64,000 nucleotides of DNA from Methylobrevis albus. GTDB taxonomy: Bacteria; Pseudomonadota; Alphaproteobacteria; Rhizobiales; Pleomorphomonadaceae. This document shows positions 49,570-59,004 of this stretch, piece after piece (positions within the stretch are counted from its first letter, which is position 1; each line of letters opens with the position of its first letter). The DNA lies in the NCBI RefSeq assembly GCF_015904235.1, contig NZ_JADZLT010000043.1, positions 87,854-151,853 of the forward strand, written 5' to 3'. The translations under genes were made by a program, and so were the position numbers. The notes under the pieces are model-generated. The model was not told the DNA's origin. It worked only from the letters and a program-made list of their open reading frames with translations, and did not search any database.

Positions 49570-50307
49570 TCAGTCGGCAATCGCCGCCGTCACCGCGGCG
49601 ACGAAGCCGGCGAGGTCGTCGGTGGTGAACTCGACGTGGGGGGCGACGTCGCCTTCGAGTTCCCAGGCTTCGCGGAACACTTCGCGCGTGCCGGTCGGCA
49701 CGATCAGCACGGTGTGCATGCCGAGGGCGTGCGGCACGACGAGATTGCGCGACAAGTCCTCGAACATCGCCGCCCGTGCCGGCGCGACGCCGGTCGCCGC
49801 GAGGAAGCGATCATAGGTTTCGCGGTTGGGCTTGGGCAGCAGGTCGGCGGCGACGATGTCGAAGGTGTCGCTGAAATGGCCCGCGATCCCGAGCCGCTCC
49901 ACCGTCTTCTCGGCATGGCGGCGCGAGCCGTTGGTGAAGATGTACTTCTTGCCGGGCAGGGCGGCGAGGGCGGTGCCGAGCGCGGGATCCGGCTCGATCA
50001 CCGAATGGTCGATGTCGTGCACATACTCGAGGAAGTCGTCGGGGCAGACGCCGCGCTCTTCCATCAGCCCGCGCAGCGTGGTGCCGTAGCGGCGGTAGTA
50101 GTCCTTCTGCACGGCATTGGCCGCCTCGGGCGCGAGATCGAGCAGCTTCGCGAGATAGTCGCGGATCCGCACGTCGACCTGGCCGAACAGGTTCGAGTGC
50201 GCCGGATAGAGCGTGTTGTCGAGGTCGAAGACCCAGGCCTCGGTGCCGCGGAAAATGCGCAGGTCGTGGAGATGGGCATGGCTCCCCTCGCGGGGACGGA
50301 ACGGCAT
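49570..50307 (-). CDS. HAD-superfamily pyrimidine 5'-nucleotidase-like phosphatase
   Basis: A 245-residue HAD hydrolase of the Ppn/pyrimidine 5-nucleotidase group. Motif I is VFDLDNTLYPA with nucleophile D28 and acid D30; motif II is IFTNGSRRHAEK; motif III/IV is LPKPNRETYD and MFEDLSRNLVVP. In rhizobia and relatives it follows argB, as here (105 bases after). The ATG at 50307 is listed; TTG at 50316, with AGGA nine bases upstream, is also possible. Substrate is likely UMP/CMP by family, not proven. Confidence 0.88.
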   Translation of the reverse strand: MPFRPREGSHAHLHDLRIFRGTEAWVFDLDNTLYPAHSNLFGQVDVRIRDYLAKLLDLAPEAANAVQKDYYRRYGTTLRGLMEERGVCPDDFLEYVHDIDHSVIEPDPALGTALAALPGKKYIFTNGSRRHAEKTVERLGIAGHFSDTFDIVAADLLPKPNRETYDRFLAATGVAPARAAMFEDLSRNLVVPHALGMHTVLIVPTGTREVFREAWELEGDVAPHVEFTTDDLAGFVAAVTAAIAD

Positions 50308-50412
50308 CACGGTCAAGGCAAGGGTCCTGTCTTCGCCTTCGGGAAGACAGGATATAGGGCATTCGGCGGGGAAGCGTTAACGCGCCCCGGCCGAACGCCG
50401 CTTTTCCGGCCG

Positions 50413-51330
50413 TCAGCGGGTGATCAGCGTGCCGGCGCCGTGCTCGGTGAAGATCTCGAGCAGCACCGAATGCGGCGTGCGGCCGTTGACGATCACGACC
50501 CCCTCGACGCCGCGGTCGAGCGCGTCGATGCAGGTCTCGACCTTCGGGATCATGCCGCCCGAGATGGTGCCGTCGGCCATCAGCCGATGCGCCTCGGCGA
50601 CCGAGAGCTCCTTGATCAGCTGGCCGTCGCGGTCGAGCACGCCGGGCACGTCGGTGAGGAACAGGAGCCGCGTCGCGCCGATCGCCCCGGCAATCGCCCC
50701 CGCGAAGGTGTCGGCGTTGACGTTGTAGGTCTCGCCGTCGACGCCGGGCGCGACGGGGGCGACCACCGGGATCAGTTCGTCCTGCACCACCATGTGCAGC
50801 ACCGCCGGATTGACCCGCTTCGGCTCGCCGACGAAGCCGAGGTCGATGATCTTCTCGATATTGGAATCGGGGTCGCGCATGGTGCGGGTCACGCGCTGCG
50901 CCTCGACCATGTTGCCGTCCTTGCCGCAGAGGCCGATGGCGCGGCCGCCCTCGGCGTTGATCGCGGAGACGATCGACTTGTTGATCGAGCCGGCGAGCAC
51001 CATCTCGACGATCTCGACGGTCGCCTTGTCGGTGACGCGCAGCCCGGCGCGGAACTCGGACTTGATGCCGAGCTTCTCCAGCATCTTGCCGATCTGCGGT
51101 CCGCCGCCGTGCACCACGATCGGCTTCATGCCCGACTGCTTCAGCAGCACGATGTCGCGGGCGAAGGCGCGCGACAGCTCCTCGTCGCCCATGGCGTGGC
51201 CGCCGTACTTCACCACAATGTACTTGTCGTCGTAGCGCTGCATGTAGGGCAGCGCCTCGGAGATGATCCGCGCCCGCGAGACCGAGGTCTCCTGATCCGG
51301 CGGGACGGCGTCGACGGTCGCGGTGGTCAT
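50413..51330 (-). CDS. argB: Acetylglutamate kinase
   Basis: Phosphorylates N-acetylglutamate in arginine biosynthesis. It is 305 residues. [41 protein letters not shown] is the N-terminal ATP and substrate site, FRAGLRVTD follows, and [15 protein letters not shown] [14 protein letters not shown] with LTDVPGVL the C-terminal site. The N-terminal 20 residues resemble the extension that makes the enzyme arginine-sensitive in many bacteria. In related genomes engB lies upstream; here the 499 bases upstream hold a repeat (51570-51726) and no gene. Confidence 0.97.
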   Translation of the reverse strand: MTTATVDAVPPDQETSVSRARIISEALPYMQRYDDKYIVVKYGGHAMGDEELSRAFARDIVLLKQSGMKPIVVHGGGPQIGKMLEKLGIKSEFRAGLRVTDKATVEIVEMVLAGSINKSIVSAINAEGGRAIGLCGKDGNMVEAQRVTRTMRDPDSNIEKIIDLGFVGEPKRVNPAVLHMVVQDELIPVVAPVAPGVDGETYNVNADTFAGAIAGAIGATRLLFLTDVPGVLDRDGQLIKELSVAEAHRLMADGTISGGMIPKVETCIDALDRGVEGVVIVNGRTPHSVLLEIFTEHGAGTLITR

Positions 51331-51569
51331 GCGCGGAACTCCGGAAAGCGGACGGGAAAGGCGGTGCGCGTCCCCGGCTCATGGCAGGGGCGCCGGACGG
51401 CGACCGCGTATAGCCGGAATTATGTGGCGGCTCAATGACGGCGGGGGAAATCGGTGGCGGGAGGAGGGTGCTGACGCCCGATCGGCCACCTTGGTGTTGT
51501 CCAAGTATTTATGAGGCTGGCCAATCAAACGCTCAGCCGACAGGTACGAAGTTCGGAGGGTCAGGCGCC

Positions 51570-51726
51570 TCGGCTTTTCCCTCGCCCTTCGAGACAGCCG
51601 CTTTGCGGCTTCCTCAGGATGAGGGAAAAGGATAAACGGCTGTCGGAAAACAAGAAATTTCCTCGGAGGCCTCATCCTGAGGAGACCCGGAACGGGTCGT
51701 CTCGAAGGAAGAGGCCGGGTGCGCCC
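51570..51726. repeat. Family B dispersed repeat, copy 2
   Basis: The same two-palindrome arrangement as 24650-24802: CTTCGAGACAGCCGC... and CCTCAGGATGAGG, then CCTCATCCTGAGGAGACCCG and GTCTCGAAGG. The flanking GGCTTTTCCCTCGCCC and GGCCGGGTGCGCC are shared, but the AT-rich middle differs. It occupies the gap between the argB start and the fpr stop. Confidence 0.82.
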
Positions 51727-51829
51727 ACCGCAGAGATGCCGTCATGGTCCGCCTGCGCGGACCATGACATCTTTGGAAACAACAACTTGCGAAGCGGGCG
51801 TACCTGCCCACTCGCCCGACCGCCCCGGC

Positions 51830-52603
51830 TCACTTCTCCACGAAGGCCTTCTCGATCACGTAGTGACCGGGCGAGGAGTGGGAGCCTTCGATGTAGTCAC
51901 GGCTCTTCAGCAGCGCGACCATGTCGGCGAGCATCGCCTCGCTGCCGCAGATCATCACGCGGTCGTCCTCGAAGGCGAGCGGCGGCAGGCCGAGGTCGGT
52001 CGGGATGCGGCCGTCGGCGAGCATCTCGGTGACGCGGCCCTGGTGCACGAAGGGCTCGCGCGTCACGGTCGGATAGTAGAGCAGCTTGCCTTCGGCATAT
52101 TCGCCGAGGATCTCGTCGGAGGCGATCGCCTCGACCGTCTCGCGGCCATAGGCGAGCTCGTCGATGAAGCGGCAGCCGTGGATCAGGATGACGTGCTCGT
52201 AGCGCTCGTAGACCGTCGGGTCCTTGATGATCGACACGAACGGCGCGACGCCGGTGCCGGTCGAGACGAGGTAGAGCCGCTTGCCGGGCAGCAGGCTGTC
52301 CTGCACCAGGGTGCCGGTCGGCTTGCGGCCGACGAGGATCTGGTCGCCGACGTTGATCTGGGAGAGGCGCGAGGTCAGCGGGCCGTTCGGGACCTTGATC
52401 GAGAAGAACTCGAGCTCGTCCTCGTGGTTGGCGCTGGCGATCGAATAGGCCCGCACCAGTGGCCGGCCGTCGACCGGCAGGCCGATCATGACGAACTGGC
52501 CGTTCTCGAAGCGGAAGCCCCGATCGCGCGTGATCTTGAAGCTGAACAGCCTGTCGGTCCAGTGCCGGACGTCGAGGACGGTTTGAGGTTCGAAGGCCGC
52601 CAT
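51830..52603 (-). CDS. fpr: Ferredoxin--NADP reductase
   Basis: A 257-residue flavoprotein of the bacterial FPR class moving electrons between NADPH and ferredoxin/flavodoxin. RAYSIASANHEDELEFFSIKV is the FAD phosphate motif; LVSTGTGVAPFVSIIKD is the NADP motif; MICGSEAMLADMVALL and the C-terminal GHYVIEKAFVEK are standard for the family. ATG at 52603 follows GGAG by seven bases. The upstream AT-rich region (TTTGTACACACACA) suggests a promoter. Its ferredoxin partner is not in the neighbourhood. Confidence 0.95.
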   Translation of the reverse strand: MAAFEPQTVLDVRHWTDRLFSFKITRDRGFRFENGQFVMIGLPVDGRPLVRAYSIASANHEDELEFFSIKVPNGPLTSRLSQINVGDQILVGRKPTGTLVQDSLLPGKRLYLVSTGTGVAPFVSIIKDPTVYERYEHVILIHGCRFIDELAYGRETVEAIASDEILGEYAEGKLLYYPTVTREPFVHQGRVTEMLADGRIPTDLGLPPLAFEDDRVMICGSEAMLADMVALLKSRDYIEGSHSSPGHYVIEKAFVEK

Positions 52604-52828
52604 GCCGTGCTCCGTGTGGACGATCGTTTGTACACACACAATCAGGCAGCCGACCGTCCCTGTCAATGTGACTGCGCGGGCCTACATGCCGAAAAACCCG
52701 GCGTGCGTCGACCCAATTCGGTGCACGGCGGCTATTCTTCCGCCGTGCGCGTCGCATGGTCGCGTCAGGATCGACGGTCGGCCGCGCGCTCCGCACGATG
52801 GCGAGCAGCGCGGCGGAACCGCCGGAGG

Positions 52829-52849
52829 GGCCCTGAACCGATCAGGGCC
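52829..52849 (-). terminator. Stem-loop after the 54-residue gene
   Basis: GGCCCTGA and TCAGGGCC form a perfect eight base-pair stem with an ACCGA loop. It lies nine bases after the stop of the small gene at 52858-53022. No T tract follows on that strand, so it may need Rho or act as a stabiliser. Confidence 0.5.
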
Positions 52850-52857
52850 GGGACCGC

Positions 52858-53022
52858 TCAGAGCTTGCCGATGCGGCCGAAGGCGTCGGCGTCGATGCCG
52901 AGGCGGGTCAGGTCGCTGCGGCGCGGCTTGCGGTTCGCTTCGACGGCGCCTGCGACGGAGGCCGCGGCCGAAACGGTCGCGAACAGGCTGCGGACGGGGC
53001 CGAGGAAGGTGCGGGCAGACAT
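52858..53022 (-). CDS. Small uncharacterised protein (54 residues)
   Basis: A short gene starting at ATG 53022 after an ideal AAGGAG seven bases upstream. It begins MSARTFLGPVRSLF, has a hydrophobic/alanine segment (ATVSAAASVAGAVEANR), and ends with RKPRRSDLTRLGIDADAFGRI. The C-terminus resembles the RIGI-like tail of small DUF1127-type proteins, but the arginine-rich core is different, so no family is claimed. A hairpin follows at 52829-52849. The strong ribosome site, codon bias and terminator make it a real gene. Function unknown. Confidence 0.7.
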   Translation of the reverse strand: MSARTFLGPVRSLFATVSAAASVAGAVEANRKPRRSDLTRLGIDADAFGRIGKL

Positions 53023-53303
53023 CTGAGATCTCCTTGACGAGCGGGCCGGCGGCGATGGCCGTCGGCGTTTCGCTCACGAGGTTTATGTAGGCGTTGTGCA
53101 CTGCGGCAGAAGCGACGTTTCGTCGTGCCAGCCATGCGGAAAACCATGGTCGGTTAACGAGGTCTTGCGCGGGACACGCGGGTGAAATTCCTGCTTGCGA
53201 TGGCGCGGCCAGCCCGGACAATGCGCGCCAGGCGACGGCGGGACCTCCGCGCGAACGATCGCCGCGCGGGCCGATCGCGGCCGAGGCAGGGAGGACGGCA
53301 GCG

Positions 53304-55040
53304 ATGGCGAACCGGGCGACGGGCGGGCGCGGCGGCGCGAAATCCACCGGCGACGCAGCGGACCTCGCCGCGACGCGCCCCTGGCTCGCCGCCTATCCCG
53401 CCGGCACCGCGGCCGAGATCGACCTCGCCGCGCTTCCCACGCTGCCGGCGCTCATCGATGCCGCCGTGGCACGGTTCGCGGCGCGCCCCGCCACCGAGAG
53501 CTTCGGCAAGCGCCTCACCTATGCGGAGGTCGGCGCGGCGGCGCGGGCGGTGCAGGCCTGGCTCGAGGGGCAGGGCCTGCGGCCCGGCGACCGCGTCGCG
53601 CTGATGATGCCGAACGTGCTCGCCTACCTGCCGGTCCTGTTCGGCGTGCTGCGCGGCGGCTTCACCGTGGTCAACGTCAATCCGCTCTATACGCCGCGCG
53701 AACTCGGCGTCGCGCTCGCCGACTCCGGCGCCCGGGTCCTCGTCGTGCTGGAGAACTTCGGCCACACGGCGCAGGCCGCGCTGCCCGGCACCGCGGTGGA
53801 GACGGTTGTCGTCGTCAGCCCCGGCGACCTGATGGGCGCCAAGGGCCTCCTCGTCAACTTCGTCTCCCGCCGGGTGAAGAAGGCGGTGCCGGCCTTCGCG
53901 ATCCCCGGCAGCGTGCGCCTCGGGCGCGTGCTCGGCGCCGGCCGCCGCCGGGCGCCGTCGGCGATCGCCGCCCGGCCGGACGACGTCGCCTTCCTGCAGT
54001 ATACCGGCGGCACCACCGGCGTCGCCAAGGCCGCGATGCTGACGCACTGCTGCGTCGCCGCCAACGTCATGCAATGCGGCGCCTGGCTCGGGCCGTTCCT
54101 GTCGGACGACCGTCCGCCCGTCATCATCACGGCGCTGCCGCTCTATCATATCTTCGCGCTGACGGCCTCGGCGCTGCTGATGGCGCATCTCGGCGCGCTG
54201 CAGGTGATGATCGCCAACCCGCGCGATATCCCGGCTCTGGTGAAGACGATGCAGGGGCGCCCGTTCAGTGCCATAATCCTCGTCAACACCCTCGCCAACG
54301 CGCTGCTCAACCACCCGGATTTCAAGACGATCGACTTCTCGAAACTGGAGCTCGCCGTCGCCGGCGGCATGGCGGTGCAGGCGGCGGTGGCCGAGCGGTG
54401 GAAGGCCGTCACCGGCCGGCCGATCGTCGAGGGCTACGGGCTCTCGGAAACCTCGCCCGTCGTCTGCTGCAACCGGCCGGACATCGCCGCCTGGAACGGC
54501 GCCATCGGCTATCCGGTGCCCTCGACCGAGATCTCGATCCGCGACGCGGACGGCCGCCCGGTCGGCGCCGGCGAACAGGGCGAACTCTGCGTGCGCGGCC
54601 CGCAGGTCATGGCCGGCTACTGGCGCCGGCCCGACGAGACCGCCCGCACCATGACCGCCGACGGCTTCCTGCGCACCGGCGACATCGCGGTGATGGCGCC
54701 CGACGGCCTCGTGCGCATCGTCGACCGGCTGAAGGACATGATCCTCGTTTCCGGCTTCAACGTCTATCCGAACGAGGTCGAGGACGTGCTTGCCGCCCAT
54801 CCCGGCGTGCTGGAGGTCGCCGTGATCGGCCGGCCCGACCCGCGCTGCGGCGAGGCGGTCGTCGCCTATGTCGTTCGCCGCGACGCATCGACGGACGCCG
54901 AGGCGCTCACCGCGCACGCCCGCGCCGGGCTGACCCCCTACAAGATCCCGCGCGAATTCATCTTCGTCGAGGCGCTGCCGAAGACCAACGTCGGCAAGAT
55001 CCTCCGCCGGGCCTTGCGCGAGGCGCCGCCGGTCGGGTGA
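53304..55040 (+). CDS. fadD: Long-chain fatty acid--CoA ligase (AMP-forming)
   Basis: A 578-residue acyl-CoA synthetase that activates fatty acids with ATP and CoA. The AMP-binding motif is YTGGTTGVAKAAML near residue 233; EGYGLSETSP, GELCVRGPQVMAGYWRRPDET, TGDIAVMAPDGLVRIVDRLKDMILVSGFNVYPNEVE and the C-terminal lysine in PKTNVGKILRRALR are all present. ATG at 53304 has GGAGG upstream; the frame is open to 53094 but lacks family similarity. It could feed the beta-oxidation operon at the left end. It ends into a family A repeat. Confidence 0.93.
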   Translation: MANRATGGRGGAKSTGDAADLAATRPWLAAYPAGTAAEIDLAALPTLPALIDAAVARFAARPATESFGKRLTYAEVGAAARAVQAWLEGQGLRPGDRVALMMPNVLAYLPVLFGVLRGGFTVVNVNPLYTPRELGVALADSGARVLVVLENFGHTAQAALPGTAVETVVVVSPGDLMGAKGLLVNFVSRRVKKAVPAFAIPGSVRLGRVLGAGRRRAPSAIAARPDDVAFLQYTGGTTGVAKAAMLTHCCVAANVMQCGAWLGPFLSDDRPPVIITALPLYHIFALTASALLMAHLGALQVMIANPRDIPALVKTMQGRPFSAIILVNTLANALLNHPDFKTIDFSKLELAVAGGMAVQAAVAERWKAVTGRPIVEGYGLSETSPVVCCNRPDIAAWNGAIGYPVPSTEISIRDADGRPVGAGEQGELCVRGPQVMAGYWRRPDETARTMTADGFLRTGDIAVMAPDGLVRIVDRLKDMILVSGFNVYPNEVEDVLAAHPGVLEVAVIGRPDPRCGEAVVAYVVRRDASTDAEALTAHARAGLTPYKIPREFIFVEALPKTNVGKILRRALREAPPVG

Positions 55041-55052
55041 GGGGGCTGCTTT

Positions 55053-55236
55053 GCCGTGGGGCTTCCCCCCTCCCTGTCCCTCCCCCGCTTCGCAGGAGAG
55101 GGGACGATGGGCGAGAGGACTTTCGCAAAACAGCGACTGCGCCGAAGCGAGACTTCAGTGACGCGGGAGTTCCATCCTCCTGCGTCCCCTCTCCTGCGAA
55201 GCGGGGGAGGGACAGGGAGGGGGGAGGCCACACGGC
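55053..55236. repeat. Family A inverted-repeat element, copy 3
   Basis: A full copy, 13 bases after the fadD stop. The left arm with CCCTCCCTGTCCCTCCCCCG and the right arm GCGGGGGAGGGACAGGGAGG are almost perfect reverse complements over about 50 bases. The centre keeps GACGATGGGCGAGAGG and the CCTCCTGCG box. The rest of 55041-55367 shows no gene. Confidence 0.85.
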
Positions 55237-55367
55237 ACAACCCCCATCGTTCACCAATCGGCGACAGTCTCACCACATCCCGCGGCTTTGTCTTCGGATC
55301 GGAATGACCGATATTCGCTCCATCGACGACCGGGTGATCGACCCCGGCCGCAACAGGAGCAAAAGCC

Positions 55368-56318
55368 ATGGACCTCGCCCTCGGCGGCATCCATCACCTC
55401 ACCGCCGTCACCGCGAAGGCGCGCGAGAACGCCGCCTTCTACACCGGCGTGCTCGGCCTGCGCCTCGTCAAGAAGACCGTCAACCAGGACGACACCAGCG
55501 CCTATCACCTGTTCTACGGTGACGGCGCCGCCTCGCCGGGCTCGGACATCACCTTCTTCGAGTGGCCGGTGCCCCCGGCGCGCCGCGGCACCCACTCGGT
55601 GGTGCGCACCGCGTTCCGGGTGAACGGCGCCTCGCTCGGCTGGTGGCGCGACCGCCTGCGCGCCGCGAACGTCGCGACCGGCGACGTCGTGCTGCGCGAC
55701 GGCCGCGAGAGCCTCGCCTTCGAGGACCCTGAGGGCCAGCGCCTGCTGCTGGTCGACGACGGCGGCGCCGGCGACTTCCACCCCTGGGAGCGCAGCGCGG
55801 TACCGGCCGAGCACCAGATCCGCGGCCTCGGCCCGATCACCATGTCGGTGCCCGACCTGAAGCGCACCGAGCCGGTGCTGACGCGCGTCATGAACATGCG
55901 CGAGGTGCGCGACTACGCCTATCCGGAGACGCCCGAGCACCGCGTGCACGTCTTCGAGATGGGCCCCGGCGGCCCGGCGGCGGAACTCCACGTCGTGGTC
56001 GAGCCCGGCCTGCCGTTCGCCCGCGAAGGCGCCGGCGGCGTGCACCACGTCGCGTTCCGGACGCAGGACTATGCGAGCCTTGCGGAATGGACGCAGCGCG
56101 TCGGCAGCTTCCGGGTGCCGTCGAGCGGCGAGGTCGAGCGCTACTACTTCCGCTCGCTCTATTTCCGCGAGCCGAACGGCGTGCTGTTCGAGATCGCCAC
56201 CGACATCCCCGGCTTCACCGCCGACGAGCCGCTGGAGACGCTGGGTGAAAAGCTGGCGCTGCCGCCGTTCCTCGAGCCGCGCCGCGCCGACATCGAGCGC
56301 GGCCTGAAGCCGATCTGA
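55368..56318 (+). CDS. Ring-cleaving dioxygenase (VOC superfamily, MhqO/LinE-like)
   Basis: A 316-residue enzyme with two VOC (glyoxalase/extradiol) domains. The metal ligands are probably the histidines in [10 protein letters not shown] (residues 7-16) and [13 protein letters not shown], and the glutamate in GVLFEIATD. MhqO-type members open hydroquinone or catechol rings. ATG at 55368 follows AGGAG. It is followed 152 bases later by a serine esterase gene and then a TetR regulator, the same pairing as mhqO-mhqD. A role in quinone or electrophile detoxification is inferred. Confidence 0.88.
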   Translation: MDLALGGIHHLTAVTAKARENAAFYTGVLGLRLVKKTVNQDDTSAYHLFYGDGAASPGSDITFFEWPVPPARRGTHSVVRTAFRVNGASLGWWRDRLRAANVATGDVVLRDGRESLAFEDPEGQRLLLVDDGGAGDFHPWERSAVPAEHQIRGLGPITMSVPDLKRTEPVLTRVMNMREVRDYAYPETPEHRVHVFEMGPGGPAAELHVVVEPGLPFAREGAGGVHHVAFRTQDYASLAEWTQRVGSFRVPSSGEVERYYFRSLYFREPNGVLFEIATDIPGFTADEPLETLGEKLALPPFLEPRRADIERGLKPI

Positions 56319-56470
56319 CGCCGGCCGGCTGGTCCCCGCCGAAGTCGCGCCTGACGCGGCGGCGGGGGCCGGCGGCAGGGCGAGCAGCCGCCACCGACCG
56401 CGACCGGCGCCGTGCGCGCCGTCCCGATATCCGGCCCGAGCGGCCGATCCCTTCGAGGGGAGACGACATC

Positions 56471-57145
56471 ATGAGCCTTGAGACCATCGGCGGCAGCGGG
56501 CCGCACAAGGGCCAGCGGATCTGGCACGCCGGCGCCCCGCTCGGCGAGGCGGTCGCGGCCGTCATCCTGCTGCACGGCCGCGGCGCCAGCGCGCCCGACA
56601 TCCTCGGCCTCGCCGACGCCTTCGCCCGGCGCGACGTCGCCTATTTCGCGCCGCAGGCGGCGCACCGCACCTGGTATCCCTACCGCTTCCTCGAGCCGAC
56701 GGCGAGCAACGAGCCCTATCTCGCCTCGGCCCTGGCGGCGGTGTCGGACCTCGCCGCGGCGATCGCGGCGGGCGGCGTGCCGCGCGAGAAGATCGTGCTC
56801 GCCGGCTTCTCGCAGGGCGCCTGCCTCGCGCTCGAAAGCGCCGCGCGCCATCCCGGCCGCTGGGGCGGCGTCGTCGCCTTCAGCGGCGGCCTGATCGGCA
56901 GCGACGCCGAACTCGGCGGCCACGCCGGCGACCTCGCCGGCACGCCGGTGCTGATCGGCTGCAGCGACGTCGATTTCCACATCCCGCTGGAGCGGGTGCA
57001 GGCCTCGACGCGCGAGATGACGCGCCTCGGCGCCGCCGTCGACGAGCGGATCTATCCGGGCATGGGCCACAACATCAACGACGAGGAAATCCGCCTCGCC
57101 CAGAGCCTGCTCGCCGGCGTGGCGCTGCAGCCGGCCCGGAACTGA
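56471..57145 (+). CDS. Phospholipase/carboxylesterase family alpha/beta hydrolase (MhqD-like)
   Basis: A 224-residue serine hydrolase. ILLHGRGASAPDI is the oxyanion region; the triad is S114 in AGFSQGACLA, D168 in DVDFHIPLERV and H200 in YPGMGHNINDEE. It belongs to the Abhydrolase_2 group. The neighbouring ring-cleaving dioxygenase is the common partner in the MhqD pair. ATG at 56471 sits inside a purine-rich leader (GAGGGGAGACGAC). Confidence 0.88.
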   Translation: MSLETIGGSGPHKGQRIWHAGAPLGEAVAAVILLHGRGASAPDILGLADAFARRDVAYFAPQAAHRTWYPYRFLEPTASNEPYLASALAAVSDLAAAIAAGGVPREKIVLAGFSQGACLALESAARHPGRWGGVVAFSGGLIGSDAELGGHAGDLAGTPVLIGCSDVDFHIPLERVQASTREMTRLGAAVDERIYPGMGHNINDEEIRLAQSLLAGVALQPARN

Positions 57146-57259
57146 CACGGAGCTGACGCGGAGCGCCGGGCGGGCCACGATCCGCCCGGCGTTGCGCCCG
57201 CCGCCGCCGTCCCCGTATGCTGGTCCTTGATGGCGAGGCGAACGGGGCGGCGGACGGGC

Positions 57260-57895
57260 ATGGGGGTGGACAGGCCGAAGTTCCGGCGGGCGCCGGCCGA
57301 GGAGCGCCGCGACGACCTGATCGCCGCGGCGCTGCGCTCGATCGCGCGCGACGGCCACGCCGGCGTTTCCGTCCGCCGCATCGCGGCCGAGGCCGGCGTT
57401 TCGATCGGCCTGATCAACCACTATTTCCCGAGCATCGACGACCTCGTCGCCAGCGCCTACGAGCAGACCGCGACCCGCTTCCTGCATCTGATTCTCGACG
57501 AGGTGGCGAAAGCCTCGCCCTCGCCGCGCGCCCGCCTGTCGGCGTTTCTCAAAAGCTCGTTCGCGCCGCCGATCCTCGATCCGGCGCTGCTGCATGTCTG
57601 GGTGGTGTTCTGGAGCCTCACGGTGCATTCGGCGCCGCTGCGCGAGATCCAGGCCCGCACCTGGGCCGACTATCGCGGCGCGCTGGAAGTCTACCTCGCC
57701 GACTGCCTCGCCGATGCCGCGGCCGGTCCGGGCGGCGGCCTCGGCACCGCGCGCGCCGCCCTCGGCCTCGGTGCCCTGCTCGACGGGCTCTGGCTCGAAT
57801 GGTGCCTCAACCCGCAGAGCTTCGAGCCGGAAGACGGCATCGCCATCTGCGAGGCCTACATCGACGGCCTGCAGCGTCCCGCCGCGACAACTTGA
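57260..57895 (+). CDS. TetR family transcriptional regulator (BetI-like C-terminal domain)
   Basis: A 211-residue regulator. The helix-turn-helix is [31 protein letters not shown]. The C-terminal part, with [26 protein letters not shown] and [16 protein letters not shown], is the BetI-type TetR_C_6 domain. No betaine genes are adjacent, so it is not called betI. It may control the dioxygenase-esterase pair upstream. The start is uncertain: ATG at 57260, ATG at 57230 or TTG at 57227; none has a strong Shine-Dalgarno site. Confidence 0.84.
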   Translation: MGVDRPKFRRAPAEERRDDLIAAALRSIARDGHAGVSVRRIAAEAGVSIGLINHYFPSIDDLVASAYEQTATRFLHLILDEVAKASPSPRARLSAFLKSSFAPPILDPALLHVWVVFWSLTVHSAPLREIQARTWADYRGALEVYLADCLADAAAGPGGGLGTARAALGLGALLDGLWLEWCLNPQSFEPEDGIAICEAYIDGLQRPAATT

Positions 57896-57996
57896 GCCGC
57901 GCGGCGCCCTCGCCGCTGCGCGGCCGTTGCCTCGCCGGCCGGTTTCCCTTAAGGGGCTTCATCCGACAGAAATGCCTGTTTTCCGAGGGAGCCGCC

Positions 57997-58839
57997 ATGA
58001 CCACCTTGAGCCTCGCCGCCACCATCGACGCCGCCTGGGAGGCCCGCGCCGAGGTCAGCACCACGACCCGGGGCGAGGTCCGCGACGCCGTCGAGACGGC
58101 GCTGGCGCTGCTCGATTCCGGCAAGGCGCGCGTCGCCGAGAAGGTGGATGGCGACTGGGTCGTGCACCAGTGGCTGAAGAAGGCGGTGCTGCTGTCGTTC
58201 CGCCTCAACGACATGGGCTTCATCCCCGGCGGCCCCGGCACGTCGGGCTGGTGGGACAAGGTGCCCTCGAAGTTCGAGGGCTGGGGCGCGCCCGAGTTCA
58301 CCGCCGCCGGCTTCCGTGCGGTGCCGAACGCCGTCGTGCGCCGCTCGGCCTATGTCGCGCCCGGCGTGGTGCTCATGCCGTCCTTCGTCAACCTCGGCGC
58401 CTATGTCGACAGCGGCACCATGGTCGACACCTGGGTCACCGTCGGCTCCTGCGCCCAGATCGGCAAGAACGTGCACCTCTCCGGCGGCGTCGGCATCGGC
58501 GGCGTGCTGGAGCCGATGCAGGCGAACCCGACCATCATCGAGGACAACTGCTTCATCGGCGCCCGCTCCGAGGTGGTCGAGGGCGTCATCGTCGGCGAAG
58601 GCTCGGTGCTCTCCATGGGCGTCTTCATCAGCGCCTCGACCAAGATCATCGACCGCTCGACCGGCGAGGTCTTCGTCGGCCGCGTGCCACCCTATTCCGT
58701 CGTCGTCTCCGGCAACCTCCCCGGCAAGCCGCTCCCCGACGGCACCCCCGGCCCGTCGCTCTACTGCGCGGTGATCGTCAAGCGCGTCGACGAGCAGACG
58801 CGGTCGAAGACGTCGATCAACGAGCTGCTGCGGGATTGA
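57997..58839 (+). CDS. dapD: 2,3,4,5-tetrahydropyridine-2,6-dicarboxylate N-succinyltransferase
   Basis: The succinylase of lysine/diaminopimelate synthesis, 280 residues. The left-handed beta-helix starts near [58 protein letters not shown], with the catalytic region and [15 protein letters not shown] later. ATG at 57997 has GGGAG six bases upstream. dapE follows after a family A repeat. In relatives the argB-HAD pair is next to this gene in the same direction; here they are 6.5 kb away in reverse. Confidence 0.97.
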   Translation: MTTLSLAATIDAAWEARAEVSTTTRGEVRDAVETALALLDSGKARVAEKVDGDWVVHQWLKKAVLLSFRLNDMGFIPGGPGTSGWWDKVPSKFEGWGAPEFTAAGFRAVPNAVVRRSAYVAPGVVLMPSFVNLGAYVDSGTMVDTWVTVGSCAQIGKNVHLSGGVGIGGVLEPMQANPTIIEDNCFIGARSEVVEGVIVGEGSVLSMGVFISASTKIIDRSTGEVFVGRVPPYSVVVSGNLPGKPLPDGTPGPSLYCAVIVKRVDEQTRSKTSINELLRD

Positions 58840-58865
58840 GGCTGCTGGCGACGCCCTGACGTGCT

Positions 58866-58984
58866 GCGGCTCCCCCCCTCCCTGTCCCTCCCCCTCGAGG
58901 GGGGAGGGGACCAGAACAGCACGGCCCCGGCGATGATCGTCCCCTCCCCCCTCGAGGGGGAGGGACAGGGAGGGGGGGAGGTTG
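58866..58984. repeat. Family A inverted-repeat element, copy 4 (short form)
   Basis: A shorter 120-base copy inside the dapD-dapE gap. The arms (CTCCCTGTCCCTCCCCCTCG and CGAGGGGGAGGGACAGGGAG) are perfect reverse complements, but the centre is about 45 bases and lacks the other conserved boxes. A dapD-dapE transcript would carry it as a long hairpin. Confidence 0.82.
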
Positions 58985-59004
58985 CGGTGATCCGAGGAGC
59001 CCCC

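Noticed and set aside
49486..51438. A 650-codon rightward frame opposite the HAD and argB genes
   Set aside because: argB is certain on the other strand; this frame is rich in histidine, arginine and glycine, as expected for reverse-complemented codons.
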